Source: UBA3855 sp964472035 (lineage in GTDB: Bacteria > Bacillota > Clostridia > Oscillospirales > Ruminococcaceae). Taken from it: a stretch of DNA of 64,000 bases. Positions 59,692-64,000 of the stretch are shown piece after piece. Under the pieces are notes generated by a model. That model saw only the letters and a program-made list of their open reading frames with translations, made no database searches and was not told where the DNA came from. Location of the stretch: NCBI GenBank assembly GCA_964472035.1, contig CAYYIT010000001.1, positions 1-64,000 of the forward strand, read 5' to 3'. Each line of letters starts with the position of its first letter. Position 1 is the first letter of the stretch. Position numbers and translations under genes: made by a program.

Positions 59692-60012
59692 CATGAAAGC
59701 AGCTGCATTTCTGCCGCTGTTGCTTATCTTTTTTCAATCAATAGGCTCCTTCAGCACTTCATTACAAAGAGAGGCACACCATCAGTAGTGCCCTCACAGC
59801 ACCTTAAAACCGCCCTGAATGATCCCAGTCGGCAGAAAGCAAAACCTATCCACATTGAAACTAAGCCATTTGAGCAGCTTGAAGCATCCTTTCCGTCGGC
59901 AACTACACGAATGAACCATACACCACACAGCTCCCCCTATTACAACCGCCGGCGAAATTTTAGGCATCCCGTTCACCATACGCCAAACAGCAAAATCCCT
60001 ATACAAGCCATG

Positions 60013-60075
60013 CCGACGTGCCGCCGACAATAACAGTACCAAAACACCACGCCGACGAATTTGCCGACGTAAGAA
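60013..60075. other. Candidate integrase arm-type sites, right end of the element
   Basis: GCCGACGTGCCGCCGAC and CGCCGACGAATTTGCCGACG repeat a GCCGACG core four times, about 190-250 bases inside the right att copy. No gene is seen in 59692-60157. Confidence 0.45.
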
Positions 60076-60157
60076 CTCCAACACCGACCTCAAAATGTAC
60101 CACTATACAAAAAAGAGCCGGACACATATCCAGCTCAAAGTTATCTATAAAAAGTGC

Positions 60158-60186
60158 TTGACAAATCTCGAAAAATTGGCTATAAT
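60158..60186 (+). promoter_or_regulatory. Consensus promoter before the att-proximal hairpin
   Basis: TTGACA (60158-60163), 17-base spacer, TATAAT (60181-60186). No protein gene follows; the predicted start (~60193) coincides with the base of the hairpin at 60194. Confidence 0.75.
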
Positions 60187-60193
60187 CATAAAG

Positions 60194-60258
60194 AAAAGCA
60201 CCATGCAATCATCACGGAGTTTTCTGGCCCTTCTCCAAAACAATTGCATAGTGCTTTT
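60194..60258 (+). ncRNA. Candidate small RNA: promoter-driven long hairpin at the att site
   Basis: AAAAGCACCATGCAAT (60194-60209) pairs with ATTGCATAGTGCTTTT (60243-60258) with one mismatch, enclosing a 33-base loop with a small inner stem (GGAG / CTCC). The strong promoter directly upstream would give a transcript of roughly 65-75 nt. It could also be a terminator-like or recombination structure. Confidence 0.45.
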
Positions 60259-60263
60259 CGGTG

Positions 60264-60308
60264 TGGTTGCGGGAGCCGGATTTGAACCGACGACCTTCGG
60301 GTTATGAG
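60264..60308. repeat. Attachment-site direct repeat, copy 2 (3' half of a tRNA-Met gene)
   Basis: Identical over 45 bases to 41342-41386 (minus strand: anticodon loop CTCATAA to CCA). The 5' half of a tRNA is again absent, so the intact tRNA-Met must lie elsewhere, most simply to the right of the window at the far end of the next element. Confidence 0.85.
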
Positions 60309-60357
60309 AATCGCAAAATGGCTATTTTTCGTGAAAAATTGAGCGTTCATCCCCATA

Positions 60358-60440
60358 TTTAAGGGTATTCGCCACCGTTTTGCCATTTTTTACCAACGAT
60401 TCAGACCCGAATTTTCGGTTTAAGGGTACAGTAAGGGTAC
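60358..60440. other. Direct repeats TAAGGGTA (arm-type sites of the next element)
   Basis: TAAGGGTA occurs at 60360-60367, 60421-60428 and 60432-60439, just right of the second att copy. The core differs from the GCCGACG repeats on the other side, as expected for a different integrase. No gene is seen in 60309-60625. Confidence 0.5.
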
Positions 60441-60625
60441 GCTCAAAAACCGGTCTTGAAAGCCTCAAAATAGGACTCCAACTGTAGTATAGTATAGCAT
60501 ATTTTGTTGGAGATGTCAAGATATTCGCAACAATATATTCACTGTAGCTCTACCTCCAGCACCCGTTAACTCCCTATGCATATCACTCATTCGTTTATCG
60601 ATGAGCTGCACATCATAACAGGAAA

Positions 60626-62470
60626 CTACTCTTCCAATACATCTCTCCAAAAACCAAGTGACTTATTCTGATATGTTCCTATGATTAATCCTCTGTCAAG
60701 AAATGCGTTTCGTTCTTCACAACATGTTTCTGGTAACAACCCACAAGCATGACATGATGCAAGATTTAATGAGTCTCTCCCTTGTCCACGACTCATGATA
60801 CAAACTGGGTCATTCGAACAAGTTTGTGATTTAGCTATAGCCTTCTTCAGTATCAGCGGAAATGTATCCGATCTTCCCTGCCTTACAAGTCCTCCCAGTG
60901 TTCCTTCGGAATCACCACTTGCAGTGTAAATAAATATACCTGCCATCTCTTCCCCATCTGATTTTTCTGAACAATAGAGACGTTCGCTTAATGAAGCAAT
61001 ACTATATCCGCATTCAAAACTCAATTGTGAAATCAACAAATGAGAAAGTGTATGTAGCATAACGAATTTAGGAGTAATAACCCTTGGATGATTCTGACCT
61101 AAAAAAGACGTTGCATAATTCGAATTTAACCGTTGTACTCGTTCATACACGTCTGGATTATTTTCAATCCACGAATCGATATCTGCCTGTTCAAACTCAA
61201 TGAAAATTCCTTCGCCACGTACTTCATATGCTGGATACCAGTTCGTTTCAGGCTGCTTGATACTAACAAACCCCGCATCATCTTCTGTCATTGCTAAACG
61301 TATTCTTGAAAATCCAATATGTGCATTCACAACACGAACCTTATCAATTAAAGAAATCGATTTTATATGCGGAATATTGTATTCTTCCACATTCATTTCT
61401 TCTCTCGAAAAATCACCAAGAGCTGATCCAGTAGGGGATGAAACAGTTCCTGTCAGTGCATAGTATTCATCAATACGATATTGTATACTCGTAACATCCG
61501 TTGGCGTTGCATCAGTTTCCAACCATTTTCTAGTCAAGATTTTCTGAATATCTGCACTTGAAGCACCAATTTCAAGTGCTATTTTTTCCGACCATTTGTT
61601 GAGTTTCTTTTTAATTTTATCGATTCGATCTTCAGGTTCCTCATCATTAATACTGATTATACATTCCTCAAAAGCCCTACTTGCTTCAATCTTCGCATTC
61701 AACTTATCCGCATAAGGCGGAATAACTAATGAAGTGTGAACAAGAGGAAAATAGACAGAAGATGCACCTCTTTGGACAGTCCTAGGATAACAAACACATC
61801 TTTCTTTTGTATGATTAAACGGATGATTACCCTCACACCTAAACATATTTGTAGAAGACTGTTCATCCATTCGCTGAAAGCATTCTTTATCAAAAGCCCC
61901 TTTAAGTGTCGCCGATGCACCACAGGAACAACTGATACTAAGACCTTCCAATCCTTCTGTTCCTGAAGCTCCTGTTTTGAATTTCAAAGAAGGCGTGCCA
62001 CATATTTGCCTTTTGGACTTTGCATGAACCCACTTTATCCATGGAAAATCATTCAGATGTCCATCTTCACAAACAGTAACAATACGAGCTACTACCAAAT
62101 CTTGACGACAGCTTGTACACTGTAAATGCTTAGTCATATACTCATCATTTGCGTTCTTTCCTGTTCTTTTATACTCCGCTATCCACTTTTTTAATGGTTG
62201 AAATTTTCTGCATTTAGGACAAAAGTACCATTCAGGGAAACGTGCGTATGCAACATCAACAGGTAATGCAAAAAAATCCACTCCAAGAGCATGTGCAAAT
62301 CTATCATCATAAATACGTTTTGTTTTTCCCCAGTACTCTGGTGCTGCTGTAACAAGCGTTTGATCTGGAAAATCCACCATTGCACCAACACCATATTGTA
62401 ATACTGCCTGGGCTGCACGTACAGAATGACTCACTTCATTCAGTTCAACTTTTTTTATTTGTTCTGACAT
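60626..62470 (-). CDS. drmB: DISARM-like DrmB (DUF1998) protein
   Basis: 614 aa, ATG at 62470. N-terminal RAAQAVLQYGVGAMVDFPDQ, zinc cysteines (CPKCRKFQ, CTSCRQD, CSCGASATL), then HTLSHLLISQLSFECGYSIA and GIFIYTASGDSEGTLGGLVR, ending with a Cys cluster (CHACGLLPETCCEERN): the DUF1998/DrmB pattern. DrmB works with the helicase DrmA in DISARM anti-phage defence. It lies 5 bases after drmA. The usual drmC (phospholipase D-like) is not found downstream; the att region begins instead. Confidence 0.9.
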   Translation of the reverse strand: MSEQIKKVELNEVSHSVRAAQAVLQYGVGAMVDFPDQTLVTAAPEYWGKTKRIYDDRFAHALGVDFFALPVDVAYARFPEWYFCPKCRKFQPLKKWIAEYKRTGKNANDEYMTKHLQCTSCRQDLVVARIVTVCEDGHLNDFPWIKWVHAKSKRQICGTPSLKFKTGASGTEGLEGLSISCSCGASATLKGAFDKECFQRMDEQSSTNMFRCEGNHPFNHTKERCVCYPRTVQRGASSVYFPLVHTSLVIPPYADKLNAKIEASRAFEECIISINDEEPEDRIDKIKKKLNKWSEKIALEIGASSADIQKILTRKWLETDATPTDVTSIQYRIDEYYALTGTVSSPTGSALGDFSREEMNVEEYNIPHIKSISLIDKVRVVNAHIGFSRIRLAMTEDDAGFVSIKQPETNWYPAYEVRGEGIFIEFEQADIDSWIENNPDVYERVQRLNSNYATSFLGQNHPRVITPKFVMLHTLSHLLISQLSFECGYSIASLSERLYCSEKSDGEEMAGIFIYTASGDSEGTLGGLVRQGRSDTFPLILKKAIAKSQTCSNDPVCIMSRGQGRDSLNLASCHACGLLPETCCEERNAFLDRGLIIGTYQNKSLGFWRDVLEE

Positions 62471-62474
62471 AAGT

Positions 62475-64000
62475 CTATTCCTCCCAAATTACAATGCTTC
62501 CAGTTACAGCAGCATCAACATTACGCATAGAAGTAAGCGTTTCAATAGCTGTATCTTTACCTTTTGAATTATACTGTCTGAGTAGCCTACGTTCCGCTTC
62601 AGTAGGTGGGTTTACCATGAACTTTCTACCAAAATATAATGGTATTTCTGGATTAGCAGCCTCACATTCATCTACTCTTGATTGCCATTCTTCAAAGACC
62701 AATTGCATTTCTGCTAGTACATCTTCCGTATCGTCCTTAAGCGGGTTTTCAGCTCGTGAATTGATGCCCTTCATCCTATTAATAATAAAGCCCTGAATTT
62801 CTTCGATTGCCTCTTTAAAGGATTCCATATTGAATACACCAGCATCCTTATCATTTAACAATCCTACTTTTTGACGGAGCATCGCAATTAAAATCGCATT
62901 TAAGCCACGTTCTCTTGCTGGTTTTGAAAACGGAGTAGCCCCAGTAGGCTCAACAAATCGATAGAAGGATTCATGATAAGAACGAAATCTTTCATAATGA
63001 GATCTATCCCTACTTTTTGTTGCATCATATTGCACAAAAGCAACGCCCGGATAAGAACGTCCAACTCGGCTAGATGCTTGGATATACTCACTGGTTAATT
63101 TGGGTTGTCCCACCATAAGCATTACATTCAATCGAGCCACGTCGATACCAACAGAAATCATATTAGTTGCTAACAGAACATTTGATGCGTATCGATGGTT
63201 ATCCATATTCTCCTGTGAATATTCGATTTTCTCTAACTTGTCTAATGTTTCATTCAGTTCTGTAGTAGAAACACGACTTGTTAACTCGTCCGCACTAAGA
63301 ATATTGCGTCTTTGGGTAAACATCCTATTTGCTGTTCTAATGATGAAGTCTTTCACGTCATCATCCACCAGTGTCGATGCCTTGCCCAAATCCTTCAAGC
63401 TATTGAAATAGACAGTTAATGTCCAGAGCTTGTCCTTAACCTCATCAGGTAAATGCATGGTATAGACTTTTTGCATGAGTGCCGCCATTGCACGAATTTC
63501 CATCATTGCTTTGGTTTTTCCAGTAGGCATAACTCCCACATATTTTCTTCCATAAACACCAGAAGCATGGTCAATTTTAGATTCCTTGGCAAAAAAGGAA
63601 TCCTCCGCATCTAATCCTGGTGCTGGGAACTGGGTAACTGCTCTGTTATAAAGAACAGAACATTGTTCTCTCGCACGCCGAATCGTGGCAGTAGATGCAA
63701 CAATTTTAGGATACACACCTTTATATCCACAAATTGCATCAATCGCCGTTTCATATAAGCCAACAATAGTACCTAACGCACCAGAAATTAGATGCAACTC
63801 ATCCTGTATGATCAATTCCGGAGTTCTATTATTAGAGTTAATCCCAAAGAATGAGCCTATTCTTCCGTCCCAGGGAAGCATCGCAAATTTATCCACAGTT
63901 CCAAACAATAATGTGGGTGGTTTTTGATAAAGTTCATCGTCTATAATCTGAATGGGAAGCTGGCTAGTAAAATCACAATCTTCATGTGGACAAAACATAT
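62475..64000 (-). CDS. drmA: DISARM-like DrmA helicase, C-terminal part (cut by window end)
   Basis: At least 507 aa visible; the frame continues past base 64000. It shows FGTVDKFAMLPWDGRIGSFF, Walker B-like IIQDELHLISGALGTIVGLY, VASTATIRRAREQC (motif III), ATNMISVGIDVARLNVMLMV and YIQASSRVGR (motifs V-VI) of superfamily 2 helicases, as in DrmA. An upstream zinc motif (MFCPHEDC) is at the edge. DrmA unwinds or senses incoming phage DNA with DrmB. Related helicase-DUF1998 pairs occur in Druantia-like systems, so genes beyond the window are needed to fix the type. Confidence 0.88.
   Translation of the reverse strand, partial: MFCPHEDCDFTSQLPIQIIDDELYQKPPTLLFGTVDKFAMLPWDGRIGSFFGINSNNRTPELIIQDELHLISGALGTIVGLYETAIDAICGYKGVYPKIVASTATIRRAREQCSVLYNRAVTQFPAPGLDAEDSFFAKESKIDHASGVYGRKYVGVMPTGKTKAMMEIRAMAALMQKVYTMHLPDEVKDKLWTLTVYFNSLKDLGKASTLVDDDVKDFIIRTANRMFTQRRNILSADELTSRVSTTELNETLDKLEKIEYSQENMDNHRYASNVLLATNMISVGIDVARLNVMLMVGQPKLTSEYIQASSRVGRSYPGVAFVQYDATKSRDRSHYERFRSYHESFYRFVEPTGATPFSKPARERGLNAILIAMLRQKVGLLNDKDAGVFNMESFKEAIEEIQGFIINRMKGINSRAENPLKDDTEDVLAEMQLVFEEWQSRVDECEAANPEIPLYFGRKFMVNPPTEAERRLLRQYNSKGKDTAIETLTSMRNVDAAVTGSIVIWEE

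Overview
The window looks like chromosome of a cellulosome-producing Firmicute, most likely a Ruminococcus or a close Oscillospirales relative. Two secreted proteins end in type I dockerins (a GH5 cellulase at 34.4-36.2 kb and a giant RCC1-repeat protein at 54.9-59.6 kb), there is an LPXTG-anchored subtilisin, Shine-Dalgarno sites are strong (AGGAGG), and promoters are canonical sigma-A type. Nearly all of the window is mobile DNA: a siphovirus-like prophage, then at least two elements that used the 3' end of a tRNA-Met gene as attachment site.

Region 1 (1-34.4 kb) is a prophage read left to right: end of the D5/P4-type helicase, late regulator (ArpU/sigma-like), HNH endonuclease, small terminase, ParB-adenine methylase fusion, cytosine methylase, a long accessory block (6.4-12 kb), HNH-AP2 endonuclease, large terminase, more accessory genes, then portal, ClpP-type prohead protease, HK97 capsid, head-tail joining genes, major tail protein, tail chaperone with a -1 frameshift site, tape measure, Dit, Gp37-like tail protein, two receptor-binding or baseplate proteins, holin and amidase. 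Cargo genes with their own promoters and terminators (XRE-TPR regulator, lipoprotein, acetyltransferase, RHH-like protein) are scattered through it. The accessory block is built of monocistronic or bicistronic cassettes, each preceded by nearly the same promoter and leader (TTGAYA-N17-TAATAT with CGG before the -10). Seven copies are present, and one cassette carries an amidoligase, a gamma-glutamylcyclotransferase and a zinc-ribbon protein.

Region 2 (34.4-41.0 kb) holds a dockerin-bearing GH5 cellulase and a divergent AraC regulator, then a small DNA-binding protein, a SHOCT-like protein and two large serine recombinases. A 60-bp remnant homologous to the 3' end of the phage amidase gene lies just after araC. 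This suggests that cellulase plus araC were inserted into the prophage between its lysin and its serine-integrase module.

Region 3 (41.34-60.31 kb) is bounded by a 45-bp perfect direct repeat equal to the anticodon-loop-to-CCA half of a tRNA-Met gene. Inside, mostly on the minus strand, are an LPXTG subtilase, an Abi_2 abortive-infection protein, a tyrosine integrase, DUF960 and DUF1643 proteins, two overlapping microproteins (33 and 26 aa), a class II glutamine amidotransferase, a second amidoligase with an N-terminal zinc domain, an unknown protein, a D5-type helicase, a decayed inverted integrase remnant and the 1563-aa RCC1/dockerin protein. The int + D5 helicase + defence/cargo layout resembles a P4-like phage satellite.

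Region 4 (60.3-64 kb) begins a further element in the same tRNA site: integrase arm-type repeats, then drmB and drmA (DISARM-like defence), with drmA running off the window. The two strongest candidates for something new are the amidoligase/GATase-II/microprotein operon at 49.4-51.7 kb and the promoter-cassette array at 6.8-16.3 kb.
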